Shown here in pieces: positions 1 through 10,521 of a DNA stretch of 64,000 bases. The position numbers and the translations under genes were made by a program. Numbering within the stretch: the stretch's first letter is position 1; each line of letters starts with the position of its first letter. This DNA is from Jejubacter calystegiae (GTDB taxonomy: Bacteria; Pseudomonadota; Gammaproteobacteria; Enterobacterales; Enterobacteriaceae), in the NCBI RefSeq assembly GCF_005671395.1, contig NZ_CP040428.1:434001-498000 (forward strand), read 5' to 3'. A model generated the notes under the pieces. The model worked only from the letters and a program-made list of their open reading frames with translations, ran no database searches and was not told where the DNA came from.

Positions 1-1233
1 CATGCCCATCCCCCAGGCCAGACGGGCGCGATTCAGCGCATCCTGCGGCAGGGTCTGGGTCTGCTCATCGTTGATACTCTGTAACAGGTTTTCAAGACGC
101 CGCAGGAACAGGTAGGCTTCGCGCAGCGCTTCAACGCTTGCAGGCTCCAGCAGATGTAGGCAGCCAATGGCCGTCAGGGTGGGCAACAGGGAACGCTGCT
201 GCAACTGCGGCTCCCGACCGCCGCGAATCAACTGGAAAACCTGGGCGATAAACTCAATCTCACGGATGCCGCCCGCCCCCAGTTTGATGTTATCGGTCAG
301 GCCACGGCGCCGCACTTCACGGGCGATCATCCCCTTCATGCTGCGCAGGGATTGGATCACGCTAAAGTCGATATATCGCCGGAATACGAAGGGCCGCAGC
401 ATGGCACGCAGCTCCTGGCTGGCGGAATCGTCACGATCGCCCATCACCCGGGCCTTCACCATGGCATAGCGCTCCCAGTCGCGCCCCTGCTCCTGGTAGT
501 AATCCTCCAGCGCCGCGAAGCTTAGTACCAGCGGGCCACTGTCGCCAAAGGGGCGCAGCCGCATATCCACCCGGTAGACAAAGCCATCCGCCGTAGGTTG
601 ATCCAACGCTTTAATCAAACGCTGCCCCATACGGGTAAAAAACTGGGCGTTATCCAGCTCCCGCCGACCGCCCTGAGTCACGCCGCCTTCCGGCCAGGCA
701 AAGATCAGATCGATATCCGACGAGAAGTTAAGCTCGCCGCCCCCCAGTTTCCCCATGCCCAGCACCAGCAGCGGCTGAGGCTCGCCACTGGCGTTGCAGG
801 GCGTTCCCCACTCCCGGCAGCAGGCGGCGTACAGCCACTCGCGGGCGCTGACAATCAGGCATTCCGCCAGTTCGCTCAACTGGGTCAGGGTTTGCTCAGT
901 GCTGGCGTGATGCAGAATCTGGCTCCAGGCGATGCGGGTCAGTATCCGGCGCCGAAAACGGCGCAGCTCGCGCATCAGCCCGGCTTCGTCTTCCACACCC
1001 GCAAGCCCGGCGGCCAGCCAGTCGCCATATTCCCGCCACTCATCGGGCCGGGGCGGCGACTGCTGTAGCTCAGCCAGTAGCGGCGGTTCCGCCATCAGGC
1101 TGTTAAACAGAAAGTCACTAAAAATCAGCGCTCCCCGGGTCTCTTCGTTAAGAGATTCGGGATCGATATCCTGAGGGAAAAGCGCCGTCAGAGTCTGCCA
1201 GTGTTGCTGCAAAATGGGGGAAAGCGGCGTCAT
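1..1233 (-). CDS. glnE: Bifunctional glutamine synthetase adenylyltransferase/removase, N-terminal part (cut by window edge)
   Basis: Adds AMP to and removes it from glutamine synthetase, tuning nitrogen assimilation in the cytoplasm in response to PII. About 411 N-terminal codons of a usual ~946 are present; the rest lies left of the window. The visible part is the deadenylylation (removase) nucleotidyltransferase domain, with [18 protein letters not shown] holding the paired metal-binding aspartates, then [17 protein letters not shown] and a long helical stretch. The ATG at 1233 is preceded by AAGGA at good spacing and starts [12 protein letters not shown], close to the E. coli start. It lies 18 bp after ygiF on the same strand, so the two probably form an operon. 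No defect is seen. Confidence 0.96.
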   Translation of the reverse strand, partial: MTPLSPILQQHWQTLTALFPQDIDPESLNEETRGALIFSDFLFNSLMAEPPLLAELQQSPPRPDEWREYGDWLAAGLAGVEDEAGLMRELRRFRRRILTRIAWSQILHHASTEQTLTQLSELAECLIVSAREWLYAACCREWGTPCNASGEPQPLLVLGMGKLGGGELNFSSDIDLIFAWPEGGVTQGGRRELDNAQFFTRMGQRLIKALDQPTADGFVYRVDMRLRPFGDSGPLVLSFAALEDYYQEQGRDWERYAMVKARVMGDRDDSASQELRAMLRPFVFRRYIDFSVIQSLRSMKGMIAREVRRRGLTDNIKLGAGGIREIEFIAQVFQLIRGGREPQLQQRSLLPTLTAIGCLHLLEPASVEALREAYLFLRRLENLLQSINDEQTQTLPQDALNRARLAWGMGM

Positions 1234-1251
1234 AACGTGGTCCTTGTCCGG

Positions 1252-2553
1252 TTAGTGTTGCCCGCTATGGTTCCAGAACGGCGCCTGAGCCAGCGCCTGT
1301 CTGCGTGTGTGTTCAATATCGCCCACCCGACCGTGGGAGATGGCATCCGCCAGCGCCTGCCAGCTCCCCACCCACGGCTGCCAGCGAACTTCTTTATAGC
1401 CGCCAGCCAATATTCGAGCCATATCCAGGCAGCGCTCCAGGCGAAGTAACTGCTCACCAGCCTGTTCGTTTCCGCTACGGGAAAAAGCCGTTTTCAGCTC
1501 CGCCGCCAGCCGGGAGAAGTGGGTATCCGCAAAGCGCTTGAAGGAGCCGTCCAGCTTATTGCGCATTTTGGTATCCAGCCAGGGGCGCCAGCCGCGGGTC
1601 GCCAGCCACTCGGTTAGCGCCAGCTGGGCGCTGCTGCTCTTCAGACTCCAGGGCAGAGATGTATCCAGCGGCCGTGCCGCCAGCGCTTCTTCCAGCTGAC
1701 TTAACTTGTCACGTAAGTGGGTACTTGCTTTTCTTGGGATCGCGCCGCCAAACAGCGCCAGGGTATGACGCACCAGCGCAACGCTATGTAACACCTGACG
1801 CGCCGCGCCGTCGTGACCCCGAGCCCACAGCTCTTCGTGATACTGCCAGTGGCAAAGCGCCAGCGTCAGCGCTGCTTCCAGCCCCTGCTCAAGGCTGGCC
1901 TTCGGTAGCCATGCCATCCCCGGCAGTTCGCGCACCTCGCGCAGGGCATTCCCGCGCGCCAGGTGGTAACCCCGGGCCGCTTTGCTCAGGCTTCCCTGAC
2001 GTAAACCCTCACGCAATAGCTTTTCACGGGCCAGGCTCAGTACGTCCTCCACTCGCCCCTCCAGCAGTTCCAGTTCCAGCTCGCACAGCGGTTCCTGATG
2101 CTCGCCAGCGACGATATCGCCCTGATCGAGTGCAACCTCAATGCGGCTTTCCCCGTAAGTGACCACCCACTTTTCACGCTGAAAATCGGTGCGGAATAAC
2201 GGCTCCAGCATTTCTGACAGCGCATCAACATTCAGCCCCTGGGGCCACATCTCCGTCGGGAAGCGCGCCAGTTCCAGTTCGGGGCTTTCCAGCGCCACAT
2301 TATACTCCGGGCGCTGATGCAGGCCGCCAATGGTCTGCCCCGCCGTCTTCATGGTCATCTCATAACGCCCATTGTCGCCGCGCACCCGCAGTCCCATATC
2401 GTGGCGACGCAGCTGTAAATCCGGGGTTTCATAATAGATATTCAATAGATTACGAGCGCTGGCGTGTTCACCTTCCAGCGTATCCAGCGCCGTGCGCAGC
2501 GGCGCCAGTGCATCCTGATGAACGATAAATTTTAATTCGATTTCCTGGGACAT
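1252..2553 (-). CDS. ygiF: Inorganic triphosphatase, CYTH plus CHAD domains
   Basis: Hydrolyses inorganic tripolyphosphate to pyrophosphate and phosphate. The 433-residue protein opens with the CYTH signature EIELKF (ExExK) at residues 3-8. Further acidic and basic tunnel strands follow (LGLRVRG-type segment, ELELELLEG near 170). The second half is a helical CHAD domain rich in His and Arg (HSVALVRHTLALFGG, RKASTHLRDKL). An in-frame ATG 20 codons upstream exists, but the start at 2553 (MSQEIELKF) matches the family start and places ExExK at the N-terminus. It is transcribed with glnE (18-bp gap), an arrangement also found in E. coli. Confidence 0.94.
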   Translation of the reverse strand: MSQEIELKFIVHQDALAPLRTALDTLEGEHASARNLLNIYYETPDLQLRRHDMGLRVRGDNGRYEMTMKTAGQTIGGLHQRPEYNVALESPELELARFPTEMWPQGLNVDALSEMLEPLFRTDFQREKWVVTYGESRIEVALDQGDIVAGEHQEPLCELELELLEGRVEDVLSLAREKLLREGLRQGSLSKAARGYHLARGNALREVRELPGMAWLPKASLEQGLEAALTLALCHWQYHEELWARGHDGAARQVLHSVALVRHTLALFGGAIPRKASTHLRDKLSQLEEALAARPLDTSLPWSLKSSSAQLALTEWLATRGWRPWLDTKMRNKLDGSFKRFADTHFSRLAAELKTAFSRSGNEQAGEQLLRLERCLDMARILAGGYKEVRWQPWVGSWQALADAISHGRVGDIEHTRRQALAQAPFWNHSGQH

Positions 2554-2845
2554 AATCTGTTCCGTCACCCTGCTGTTAGTCGCTGGCAAAATACCTGCGA
2601 ACTTGTGATTCAATTACTTGTCTTTTAGAAAGGCTGCATTCCGTCATTATACATGGCAGGATACAGCCTGACATTTTGCGCCAAATTGCCGCGTTATGCG
2701 CGATTTGACGGGCGTAAAACCTGAGGCGGTGACAGCGGTCGCGGGGCAAACACACCAGGATAATTCTCATTCAGGTTTGTCATCCGCCTCGTCAGACTGA
2801 TGTCACCATAACTTTTTCACGTTCTATGACAATAACGACGATCTA
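2554..2845. promoter_or_regulatory. Divergent intergenic region between ygiF and ygiM
   Basis: A 292-bp stretch without a gene between the divergent ygiF-glnE and ygiM units. It must carry both promoters. I see no clear -35/-10 pair or operator in it, only an AT-richer patch around 2600-2660. Confidence 0.4.
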
Positions 2846-3460
2846 ATGCAGAAATTACGCCTGATTAGCCTGATTTTGCTCTCTTTGAGCGCAGCCACAG
2901 CGGCCCATGCGGAGGAAAAACGCTTCGTCTCTGACGAGCTGACAACCTGGATCCGCAGCGGCCCCGGAGACAACTACCGTCTGGTGGGCACTGTTAATGC
3001 CGGCGATGAGGTTGCGCTGCTTCAGACCAACGGCAAATATGCTCAGATCCGCGAAGCTGACGGGCGTACCGCCTGGATCCCGGTGGACCAGCTCAAGAGC
3101 GAACCCAGTCTGCGTACCCGGGTTCCGGACCTGGAAAACCAGGTGAAGACGCTGACCGACAAGCTTAACAATATCGACACGACCTGGAACCAGCGTACCG
3201 CCGATATGCAGCAAAAAGTCGCGAAAAGCGACGGCATTATCAACGGCCTGAAAGATGAGAATCAGCAGTTGAAAAATCAGCTGGTTGTCGCCCAGAAGAA
3301 GGTCAATGCCGCAAATATTCAGCTGGATGATAAGCAGCGCACCATCATTATGCAGTGGTTTATGTACGGCGGCGGCGTCGCCGGCGTCGGTCTGCTGTTG
3401 GGTCTGCTGCTCCCGCATATGATCCCCAGCCGTAAACGCAAAGACCGCTGGATGAACTAA
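2846..3460 (+). CDS. ygiM: Membrane-anchored SH3b-domain protein YgiM (TIGR04211 family)
   Basis: Envelope protein of unknown precise role. The 204 residues show a cleavable signal peptide (KLRLISLILLSLSAATAAHA, cut before EEKRF). A bacterial SH3 domain follows at about 25-92 (WIRSGPGDNYRLVGTVNAGDEV, TAWIPVDQL), then a coiled coil of about 75 residues (DLENQVKTLTDKLNNID onward). A C-terminal transmembrane helix spans about 170-192 (WFMYGGGVAGVGLLLGLLLP), with a positively charged RKRKDR tail inside the cell. Length and sequence match E. coli YgiM (206 aa). The SH3b domain therefore sits in the periplasm on a coiled-coil stalk. It is the first gene of a rightward pair with cca. Confidence 0.93.
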   Translation: MQKLRLISLILLSLSAATAAHAEEKRFVSDELTTWIRSGPGDNYRLVGTVNAGDEVALLQTNGKYAQIREADGRTAWIPVDQLKSEPSLRTRVPDLENQVKTLTDKLNNIDTTWNQRTADMQQKVAKSDGIINGLKDENQQLKNQLVVAQKKVNAANIQLDDKQRTIIMQWFMYGGGVAGVGLLLGLLLPHMIPSRKRKDRWMN

Positions 3461-3469
3461 TCCTTACCA

Positions 3470-3493
3470 AACGGGCGCCCTACGGCGCCCGTT
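3470..3493 (+). terminator. GC-rich hairpin after ygiM
   Basis: Perfect 10-bp inverted repeat with a 4-base loop (AACGGGCGCC / GGCGCCCGTT) ten bases after the ygiM stop. No good T-tract follows, so it may be a weak terminator or an mRNA 3'-end stabiliser. Confidence 0.5.
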
Positions 3494-3567
3494 GCTCAGC
3501 TTTCCTTAGCCTTCTCCTCTACACTTACGTATCATCGGCTGAACAACAGCGGTAAGGAGAATGGCAG

Positions 3568-4809
3568 GTGAAGATTTATCTGGTCGGTGGCGCGGTACGT
3601 GATGGGTTGTTAGGTCTGCCGGTCAAAGACAGAGACTGGGTGGTGACCGGCGCTACGCCGCAGCAGATGCTGGACGCCAGCTACCAGCAGGTCGGTCGCG
3701 ATTTTCCCGTCTTTCTTCATCCGGATACCCACGAGGAGTATGCCCTGGCGCGTACCGAGCGCAAAGCCGGGCATGGCTATACCGGTTTTATCTGCCACGC
3801 CGCGCCAGATGTCACCCTGGAGCAGGATCTTAAGCGCCGCGATCTGACCATTAACGCTATCGCCATGGATCAGTACGGAGAGATTATCGATCCCTGGGGG
3901 GGGCGTGAGGATATCGAACGCCGCGTGCTGCGCCATGTCTCCCCCGCTTTTAATGAAGATCCGCTACGGGTGCTGCGGGTCGCGCGCTTCGCTGCCCGAT
4001 ATGCCCATCTGAATTTCCGCATTGCCGACGAAACCCTGGCGCTGATGCGCTCAATGACCGATAACGGCGAACTGGCGCATCTGACGCCGGAACGAGTGTG
4101 GAAAGAGACCGAAGGCGCCCTGACCAGCCGTAATCCTCAGGTCTATTTCCAGGTGCTGCGTGACTGCGGCGCGCTGGCGGTGCTGTTTCCAGAAGTGGAT
4201 GCCCTGTTTGGCGTACCGGCGCCGGAAAAGTGGCACCCGGAGATCGATACCGGCGTTCATACCCTCATGACTCTGTCCATCGCCGCCCAGCTCAGTCCAG
4301 AAGTGGATGTACGCTTCGCCGCCCTGACCCACGATTTAGGTAAAGGGTTAACCCCAAAGCACCTATGGCCGCGCCACCACGGACACGGTCCGGCGGGCGT
4401 TAAGCTGGTCGAACAACTGTGCCTGCGTCTGCGGGTACCGAATGAGATTCGCGACCTGGCAAAGCTGGTGGCCCGCTATCACGATCTGATCCACACGCTG
4501 CCGATACTGCGACCCGAAACTCTGGTGAAGCTGTTTGACGATATCGATGCCTGGCGTAAACCCCAGCGCGTGGAGCAGGTCGCTCTGACCAGCGAAGCAG
4601 ACGCTCGCGGGCGTACCGGATTTGAGTCGAGCGACTATCCGCAAGGACGGCTGCTGCGTGACGCCTGGCAGGTCGCTCAGGCGGTACCGACCAAAGCGGT
4701 AGTCGAGGCGGGCTTTAAAGGGGCGGAGATTCGCGATGAACTAACGCGCCGCCGCATTCAGGCGGTCGCGCAGTGGAAGGCGCAGACCTGCCCTCAGCCC
4801 GCAGGCTGA
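3568..4809 (+). CDS. cca: Multifunctional CCA tRNA nucleotidyltransferase
   Basis: Adds or repairs the 3' CCA end of tRNAs without a template. The 413-residue protein starts at a GTG (3568) with AAGGAG nine bases upstream. It begins with the nucleotidyltransferase core: GGAVRD, then DRDWVV with the two metal-binding aspartates, then [10 protein letters not shown]. The C-terminal HD domain typical of gamma-proteobacterial enzymes carries ALTHDLGKG and a HHGHGPAGV stretch, giving the 2',3'-cyclic phosphodiesterase and phosphatase activities. Length equals E. coli Cca (412 aa). It is convergent with uppP. Confidence 0.97.
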   Translation: MKIYLVGGAVRDGLLGLPVKDRDWVVTGATPQQMLDASYQQVGRDFPVFLHPDTHEEYALARTERKAGHGYTGFICHAAPDVTLEQDLKRRDLTINAIAMDQYGEIIDPWGGREDIERRVLRHVSPAFNEDPLRVLRVARFAARYAHLNFRIADETLALMRSMTDNGELAHLTPERVWKETEGALTSRNPQVYFQVLRDCGALAVLFPEVDALFGVPAPEKWHPEIDTGVHTLMTLSIAAQLSPEVDVRFAALTHDLGKGLTPKHLWPRHHGHGPAGVKLVEQLCLRLRVPNEIRDLAKLVARYHDLIHTLPILRPETLVKLFDDIDAWRKPQRVEQVALTSEADARGRTGFESSDYPQGRLLRDAWQVAQAVPTKAVVEAGFKGAEIRDELTRRRIQAVAQWKAQTCPQPAG

Positions 4810-4813
4810 GGGC
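4790..4813. terminator. Palindromic hairpin at the cca/uppP convergence
   Basis: Perfect 10-bp inverted repeat with loop CGCA (GCCCTCAGCC / GGCTGAGGGC). It overlaps the last codons of cca, 11 bp from the end of the convergent uppP. No T-run is present on either strand, so the terminator role is inferred from position only. Confidence 0.4.
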
Positions 4814-4824
4814 AAAGCACGGTC

Positions 4825-5643
4825 TTACATAAAGACTGCCCAGACCGCCGCCGCAACGATAAAGCGGTAGATGGCGAACGGGATAAACGAAATGCGCTTA
4901 ATCAGCTGCAGGAAGGTCTTAATGGCGATCAGCGCCACGATAAAGGCGGTAACGAATCCCACCGCAAACATCGGCAGATCGCCCATGCTCAGGAATCCCC
5001 AGCTCTTGTAGAGATCCAGCACCGTCGCCCCCATCATCATCGGCACAGCCAGGATGAAGGAGAACTCAGAGGCGGCGTAGCGGCTCACGCCCATCAGCAT
5101 ACCGCCGGAGATAGTGGCGCCGGAGCGCGAAAAGCCGGGCCATAGCGCCAGGCACTGGAAGCAGCCGATGATAAAGGCCTGGCGATACGTCATATCGTCG
5201 ATACCCACGGCGCGCGGCTGCTTTGGCTTCAGGCATTCGGCGGCAATCAACAACAGCCCCCCCACCACCAGGGCATACATCACATTCACCGGATTAAACA
5301 ACGACTTGATGGTATCGTGGAAGACCAGCCCCAGCACCACGGCCGGGATCATCCCCAGCAGAATATGGATAAGCGTCAGCCGCCCGCTGCCTTCGCCTTC
5401 GTGGGGCGGCTTACCGAAGTGAATGCCGATAAGTCCGAACAGGCGGCGCCAGAACATCACCACCACGGCCAGGATCGATCCCAGTTGAATAACCACCTCG
5501 AAGGTTTCCGCCTTGTCGCCCTCAAAACCCAGCAGGTGGCCCACAATAATCATATGCCCGGTGCTGGAGACCGGCAGAAACTCAGTCAGCCCCTCCACCA
5601 CCCCCAGAATGGCGGCAATCACCAGCGAATGAACATCGCCCAT
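4825..5643 (-). CDS. uppP: Undecaprenyl-diphosphatase
   Basis: Also called bacA. Integral inner-membrane enzyme that dephosphorylates undecaprenyl pyrophosphate so that the lipid carrier of peptidoglycan synthesis is recycled; overproduction gives bacitracin resistance. The 272 residues hold the two signature motifs, [14 protein letters not shown] near residue 17 and [14 protein letters not shown] near 170, and about eight hydrophobic segments. An in-frame ATG lies two codons further upstream. The one at 5643 (MGDVHSL) is chosen because GAGGG lies nine bases before it and it aligns with the E. coli start. Confidence 0.96.
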   Translation of the reverse strand: MGDVHSLVIAAILGVVEGLTEFLPVSSTGHMIIVGHLLGFEGDKAETFEVVIQLGSILAVVVMFWRRLFGLIGIHFGKPPHEGEGSGRLTLIHILLGMIPAVVLGLVFHDTIKSLFNPVNVMYALVVGGLLLIAAECLKPKQPRAVGIDDMTYRQAFIIGCFQCLALWPGFSRSGATISGGMLMGVSRYAASEFSFILAVPMMMGATVLDLYKSWGFLSMGDLPMFAVGFVTAFIVALIAIKTFLQLIKRISFIPFAIYRFIVAAAVWAVFM

Positions 5644-5757
5644 CAGCATTAACCCTCTAAATGATAAACAATAAAATAGCCGCAACCCGCAGCTCAAAAA
5701 AGGTGCACGCAGTATGACCTGTCATACCGCGTTTGGTTTACCCGAATAACCCTAAAA

Positions 5758-6120
5758 TTAGCCTTTCAGATTTGTGCCACGCTCGATAACCACCCCGACG
5801 CTGGCGGCTCTGGCCACGGCGCCGGGCTTGCTGACTTTAATGCGCACCCAGGGCGAGTTAAAGCGGCTCAGCAGTAATTGAGCCACCTCTTCCGCCACCC
5901 GTTCGACCAGCGCAAAACGCCCCCCTTCAACGTGGGCGACTATCGCATCGCTGACGTCTGCATAGCTCAGGCAGTCATTCACATCATCACTTGCCGCCGC
6001 CTTTCGGTTATCCCAGCCCATTTCGATATCGAAAATCAGCTTCTGCTCAATGGTCTGTTCCCAGTCGTAAACGCCAATGGTGGTAATTACCGAAAGTTGC
6101 TCTATAAATACAATATCCAT
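5758..6120 (-). CDS. folB: Dihydroneopterin aldolase
   Basis: Cleaves 7,8-dihydroneopterin to 6-hydroxymethyl-dihydropterin in folate synthesis. The 120-residue protein keeps the family landmarks: MDIVFIEQLSVITTIGVYDWE (the glutamate binds the pterin), HVEGGRFALVERVAEEVA in the middle and RIKVSKPGAVARA, with the catalytic lysine, near the C-terminus. An upstream in-frame ATG would add 20 residues, but the start at 6120 matches E. coli FolB. It is divergent from plsY. Confidence 0.95.
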   Translation of the reverse strand: MDIVFIEQLSVITTIGVYDWEQTIEQKLIFDIEMGWDNRKAAASDDVNDCLSYADVSDAIVAHVEGGRFALVERVAEEVAQLLLSRFNSPWVRIKVSKPGAVARAASVGVVIERGTNLKG

Positions 6121-6342
6121 CACGACCTGCCCGTTACGTTGTTCGCACCATAAATAATTTATGTTACAGAGAAGCGACAAGCGCCACCCCTTTTATCCCG
6201 CTCCGCGGCTGGTTTCAGGCCGGTCCGGTGCTATCAGAAGCCCGGCGCAGGGAGCATCATCGGGGATACCACTTGCAGCGAAATATGCGTATTATCCACA
6301 GATGCAGAAAATAAAACGACATTTTCACAACGGAACAGCGTT

Positions 6343-6975
6343 ATGAGTGCAATCGCGCTTGGGATGATCATCCTCGCGTATCTTTGCGGCTCAATTTCCA
6401 GCGCCATTCTGGTCTGCCGACTTGCCGGCCTGCCGGATCCCCGCCAGAGCGGCTCCCATAATCCGGGAGCCACTAATGTGCTACGCACCGGCGGCAAGGG
6501 CGCTGCCGCAGTGGTACTGGTTTTCGATATTCTGAAAGGTATGCTGCCGGTGTGGGCCGCCTGGGGACTGGGCGTTCCCCCTTTCTGGTTGGGCATTGTG
6601 GCGATTGCCGCCTGTCTGGGCCATATCTGGCCGGTCTTCTTCGGTTTTCGCGGCGGTAAAGGCGTTGCTACCGCCCTTGGCGCCATCGCCCCCATCGGCT
6701 GGGATCTGACCGGCGTCATGACCGGTACCTGGCTGCTGACGGTGCTGCTGAGCGGCTACTCTTCGCTGGGCGCTATCGTCAGCGCGCTGATCGCTCCCTT
6801 CTATGTCTGGTGGTTCAAACCGCAGTTCACCTTCCCGGTGGCGATGCTTTCCTGCCTGATCCTGATGCGTCATCACGACAATATTCAGCGCCTGTGGCGG
6901 GGGCAGGAGACAAAGATCTGGAAGAAGCTGAAGAAAGGGAAGAAAGAAAAGGACGAGGAACAGCAGCCGAAGTAA
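6343..6975 (+). CDS. plsY: Acyl-phosphate:glycerol-3-phosphate acyltransferase
   Basis: Inner-membrane enzyme that moves an acyl chain from acyl-phosphate to glycerol-3-phosphate, the first step of phospholipid synthesis. The 210 residues have five hydrophobic segments. The three PlsY motifs are visible: [16 protein letters not shown] (acyl-phosphate/G3P site, about residues 36-52), FRGGKGVAT near 103-111, and the [11 protein letters not shown] region near 150. The C-terminal tail is strongly basic ([13 protein letters not shown]), longer in Lys/Glu than in E. coli. It is divergent from folB. Confidence 0.95.
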   Translation: MSAIALGMIILAYLCGSISSAILVCRLAGLPDPRQSGSHNPGATNVLRTGGKGAAAVVLVFDILKGMLPVWAAWGLGVPPFWLGIVAIAACLGHIWPVFFGFRGGKGVATALGAIAPIGWDLTGVMTGTWLLTVLLSGYSSLGAIVSALIAPFYVWWFKPQFTFPVAMLSCLILMRHHDNIQRLWRGQETKIWKKLKKGKKEKDEEQQPK

Positions 6976-6984
6976 CCGTCTGTT

Positions 6985-7018
6985 CCTCACCCCGTCCCTC
7001 TCCCTGAGGGAGAAGGAG
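6985..7018. repeat. Enterobacterial palindromic intergenic repeat, copy A
   Basis: CCTCACCCCGTCCCTCTCC-type element between the convergent plsY and tsaD, with an internal palindrome (CTCCCTGAGGGAG). The same element occurs in inverted orientation at 12403-12437. Repeats of this look are common between genes in Enterobacteriaceae. Confidence 0.65.
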
Positions 7019-7028
7019 AGGCATGAAG

Positions 7029-8042
7029 TCAGGCGGCGGGTAATTCCGCCAGCGGCCAGCGCGGCCGTACGCTCACGCTCAGATCCGCCACGCAATCCGC
7101 CTTTAGACGCACCATGCCAGCATAGGCGATCATCGCCCCGTTATCGGTACAGAATTCAGGGCGCGCGTAGAAGACTTCGCCATTGCGTTTGGTCATCATC
7201 TCCGCCAGCTTTGCCCGCAGGGTACGGTTGGCGCTCACGCCGCCCGCCATCACCAGGCGCTTAAAACCGGTCTGATCCAGCGCCCGACGGCATTTAATCA
7301 TCAGGGTATCCACCACCGCATCCTCGAAGGCGCGAGCGATATCGGCGCGAGCCTGCTCGTCACCGGCGTGGTCACGAATGGTATTGGCCGCAAAGGTCTT
7401 TAAACCCGAGAAGCTAAAATCCAGCCCCGGGCGATCGGTCATTGGCCGCGGGAAGGTAAAACGTCCCGGGGTGCCCTGAAGCGCCAGCTTAGAGAGCATC
7501 GGCCCGCCGGGGTAGTCGAGCCCCAGCAACTTGGCGGTCTTATCGAAGGCTTCACCTGCCGCATCGTCAATAGATTCGCCCAGCAGCTGATACTGACCGA
7601 TGCCGGTCACGCTAATCAGCTGGGTATGACCGCCGGAAACCAGCAGCGCCACAAAGGGGAACTCCGGCGGCGTCTCTTCCAGCATCGGCGCCAGCAGATG
7701 CCCTTCCATATGGTGAACCGCAATAGCCGGAACCTGCCATGCGAAGGCCAGCGAACGGCCAACGGTAGCGCCAACCAGCAGCGCCCCAACCAGTCCGGGC
7801 CCGGCGGTATAGGCCACGGCGTCGATATCTTTTGCCGTTAACCCCGCCTCGCTCAGCGCCGCCTGAATAAGGGGCACCGTCTTGCGCACGTGGTCGCGGG
7901 AGGCCAGCTCCGGCACCACGCCGCCGTAGTCGGCGTGCAATTTCACCTGACTATACAGCTGGTTGGCTAACAGCCCCTGGCTGTCGTCGTAAATGGCGAT
8001 GCCGGTCTCATCGCAGGATGTCTCTATACCCAGTACACGCAT
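7029..8042 (-). CDS. tsaD: tRNA N6-adenosine threonylcarbamoyltransferase TsaD
   Basis: Catalytic subunit of the TsaB-TsaD-TsaE complex that puts the t6A37 modification on tRNAs reading ANN codons. The open frame extends about 110 codons upstream, but the start at 8042 ([14 protein letters not shown]) gives 337 residues, exactly the E. coli length. Visible motifs are [10 protein letters not shown] at the N-terminus, the metal-binding HHMEGH near 110, LVSGGHTQL near 132, SFSGLKT near 225 and the [13 protein letters not shown] and [12 protein letters not shown] blocks near the C-terminus. It is divergent from rpsU, and the promoter region of the rpsU operon lies just upstream. Confidence 0.96.
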   Translation of the reverse strand: MRVLGIETSCDETGIAIYDDSQGLLANQLYSQVKLHADYGGVVPELASRDHVRKTVPLIQAALSEAGLTAKDIDAVAYTAGPGLVGALLVGATVGRSLAFAWQVPAIAVHHMEGHLLAPMLEETPPEFPFVALLVSGGHTQLISVTGIGQYQLLGESIDDAAGEAFDKTAKLLGLDYPGGPMLSKLALQGTPGRFTFPRPMTDRPGLDFSFSGLKTFAANTIRDHAGDEQARADIARAFEDAVVDTLMIKCRRALDQTGFKRLVMAGGVSANRTLRAKLAEMMTKRNGEVFYARPEFCTDNGAMIAYAGMVRLKADCVADLSVSVRPRWPLAELPAA

Positions 8043-8110
8043 GGTCTTTACTTTTACCTCTGTTGATAGCGCGCAGTGTATGCCCCAGGGCGCCCGAAGT
8101 AAAACTTTGC

Positions 8111-8139
8111 TCAACTTCTGTCCGCCCATGGTGTATACT
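8111..8139 (+). promoter_or_regulatory. Candidate promoter of the rpsU-dnaG-rpoD operon
   Basis: TATACT at 8134-8139 fits a sigma70 -10 box about 150 bp before rpsU. The only -35 at 17-bp spacing is a poor TCAACT at 8111-8116. This follows the E. coli arrangement, in which the operon promoters lie in the rpsU/tsaD gap. The leader 8140-8292 is otherwise without a gene. Confidence 0.4.
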
Positions 8140-8238
8140 CTTGCCCCTTGCGAGTAATGCCTGTAAAAGGCAGCATTCTGCCGTTGGCGGTGCTTTACAA
8201 AGCAGCAGCGGTTGCAGTAAAATTCCGCACCATTTTGA

Positions 8239-8508
<270 letters not shown>

Positions 8509-8516
8509 TTAGTCTT

Positions 8517-8588
8517 TGAGGGTGCGCTACCCTCATAATCAGACAGAGTTATTGTTGTAAGGCCGTGCTTCCGAAAGGAATGCGCGGC
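8517..8588 (+). terminator. Attenuator hairpins between rpsU and dnaG
   Basis: Two hairpins lie between rpsU and dnaG. One is a 7-bp stem (TGAGGGT/ACCCTCA, 8517-8535). The second is much stronger (8562-8588), with GCCGTGC pairing GCGCGGC and an inner TTCC-GAAA-GGAA, followed by TTATTCTCGTTT. In E. coli a partial terminator here lets rpsU be made in excess over dnaG and rpoD, and the second hairpin has the right form and place for that. Confidence 0.7.
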
Positions 8589-8623
8589 TTATTCTCGTTT
8601 ATGAGCTGACAAACCGGGGGCCT

Positions 8624-10369
8624 ATGGCTGGACGAATCCCACGCGTCTTTATCAATGACTTGCTGGCTCGTACCGACATCGTCGACCTCATCGACGCGCG
8701 GGTAAAGCTGAAGAAGCAGGGCAAGAACTATCACGCGTGCTGTCCATTCCATAACGAGAAAACCCCGTCATTCACCGTAAACGGCGATAAACAGTTTTAC
8801 CACTGCTTCGGCTGCGGGGCGCACGGTAACGCCATCGACTTCCTGATGAACTACGACAAACTGGAGTTCGTCGAATCTGTGGAAGAGCTGGCCTCCATGC
8901 ACAACCTGGAGATCCCCTATGAAGCGGGGAACGGGCCGAGTCAGATTGAACGCCATCAGCGCCAGAGCCTGTACCAGTTGCTCGATGGCCTGAACGGCTT
9001 CTACCAGCAGGCGCTAACGCAGCCTGGCGCTGATAAAGCGCGAGTCTATCTGCAGCGCCGCGGCTTGAGTCAGCAGGTTATCGATCGCTTTGCTATCGGC
9101 TATGCGCCGGAAGGCTGGGATAACGTGCTGAAACGCTTTGGAAAAGACAGCGAAAATCGCAAGTCTTTGACCGACGCCGGTATGCTGGTAACGAACGATC
9201 GCGGTCGCAGCTATGACCGCTTCCGTGAACGGGTGATGTTCCCGATTCGCGACAAACGGGGCCGGGTTATCGGCTTTGGCGGCCGCGTATTAGGCGACGG
9301 TCAGCCAAAATATCTGAACTCCCCCGAAACCGAGATCTTCCATAAGGGCCGCCAGCTGTATGGCCTTTATGAAGCCAGGCAGGATACGTCGGATCCGGCG
9401 CGCCTGCTGGTGGTGGAAGGCTATATGGACGTGGTAGCCCTGGCGCAATACGACATTAACTATGCCGTTGCTTCTCTGGGCACCTCCACGACCGCCGACC
9501 ACATTCAACTGCTGTTTCGCGTGACGAACACGGTTATCTGCTGCTATGACGGCGACCGCGCCGGGCGGGACGCGGCATGGCGCGCGCTGGAAACGGCGCT
9601 ACCCTATATGACGGATGGTCGTCAGCTGCGTTTTATGTTCCTTCCGGATGGCGAAGACCCCGATACTCTGGTGCGTAAAGAGGGTAAAACCGCATTCGAA
9701 GCGCGGATGGATGAGGCAATGCCCCTCTCCGCCTTCCTGTTTAACACGCTGATGCCTCAGGTGGATCTGAGTACCCCCGACGGACGCGCGCGGCTAAGTA
9801 CCCTTGCGCTGCCGCTGATCGGCCAGGTACCAGGTGAAACCCTGCGTATTTATCTGCGCCAGGAGCTGGGCAATAAGCTCGGTATCCTGGACGATGCCCA
9901 GTTGGAAAAGCTGTTACCAAAACAGGCGGATCAAGGAAGCGTGCGTCCGGCGCCCCAGCTAAAACGCACAACCATGCGTATACTGATAGGGTTACTGATA
10001 CAAAATCCCGATCTGGCGCCGCTGGTGCCGTCGCTTGAAGGTCTGGACCGCAGCAAAATCCCCGGCCTTGGGCTGTTCAGCGAACTGGTGGGACAGTGTC
10101 TGGCTCAGCCAGGTCTGACGACAGGGCAGCTTCTGGAGCATTATCGCGACACAAAAGAGGCCGCTACCCTTGAAAAACTCGCAACCTGGGACGATATAGC
10201 AGATAAGGACATTGCGGAAAAAACGTTCACTGACGCGCTGGATCACATGTTTGATTCGGTGCTTGAACTACGACTGACAGAATTGATCGCCCGTGCACGC
10301 ACCCAGGGGTTAACCCCGGCGGAGCGGGAAGAAGTCCGCGTGATTACTGAAGCACGCGCCAGGAAGTAA
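8624..10369 (+). CDS. dnaG: DNA primase DnaG
   Basis: Makes RNA primers for lagging-strand and initiation synthesis and is recruited by DnaB helicase. The 581-residue protein has an N-terminal CHC2 zinc-binding domain ([14 protein letters not shown] then [15 protein letters not shown] [11 protein letters not shown]). A TOPRIM core follows, with [11 protein letters not shown] (catalytic Glu) near 266 and [17 protein letters not shown] near 308. The C-terminal DnaB-binding helical domain ends in ITEARARK. Length equals E. coli DnaG. The start ATG at 8624 has GGGGG upstream. Expression is probably limited by the attenuator before it. Confidence 0.97.
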   Translation: MAGRIPRVFINDLLARTDIVDLIDARVKLKKQGKNYHACCPFHNEKTPSFTVNGDKQFYHCFGCGAHGNAIDFLMNYDKLEFVESVEELASMHNLEIPYEAGNGPSQIERHQRQSLYQLLDGLNGFYQQALTQPGADKARVYLQRRGLSQQVIDRFAIGYAPEGWDNVLKRFGKDSENRKSLTDAGMLVTNDRGRSYDRFRERVMFPIRDKRGRVIGFGGRVLGDGQPKYLNSPETEIFHKGRQLYGLYEARQDTSDPARLLVVEGYMDVVALAQYDINYAVASLGTSTTADHIQLLFRVTNTVICCYDGDRAGRDAAWRALETALPYMTDGRQLRFMFLPDGEDPDTLVRKEGKTAFEARMDEAMPLSAFLFNTLMPQVDLSTPDGRARLSTLALPLIGQVPGETLRIYLRQELGNKLGILDDAQLEKLLPKQADQGSVRPAPQLKRTTMRILIGLLIQNPDLAPLVPSLEGLDRSKIPGLGLFSELVGQCLAQPGLTTGQLLEHYRDTKEAATLEKLATWDDIADKDIAEKTFTDALDHMFDSVLELRLTELIARARTQGLTPAEREEVRVITEARARK

Positions 10370-10521
10370 TTTTGAGCGGCTTAAATGCCGAAATGTCATC
10401 GGGTGAGCCCGAAAGCCGCGCAGACGGGCAGCGGCAAGAGAAACAAATCAGCCCGCATACGTTATTGTTGGCGGTTTCGCCGACCGACACCAACCCTAAT
10501 ATACAGTGTGGATACCGTCTT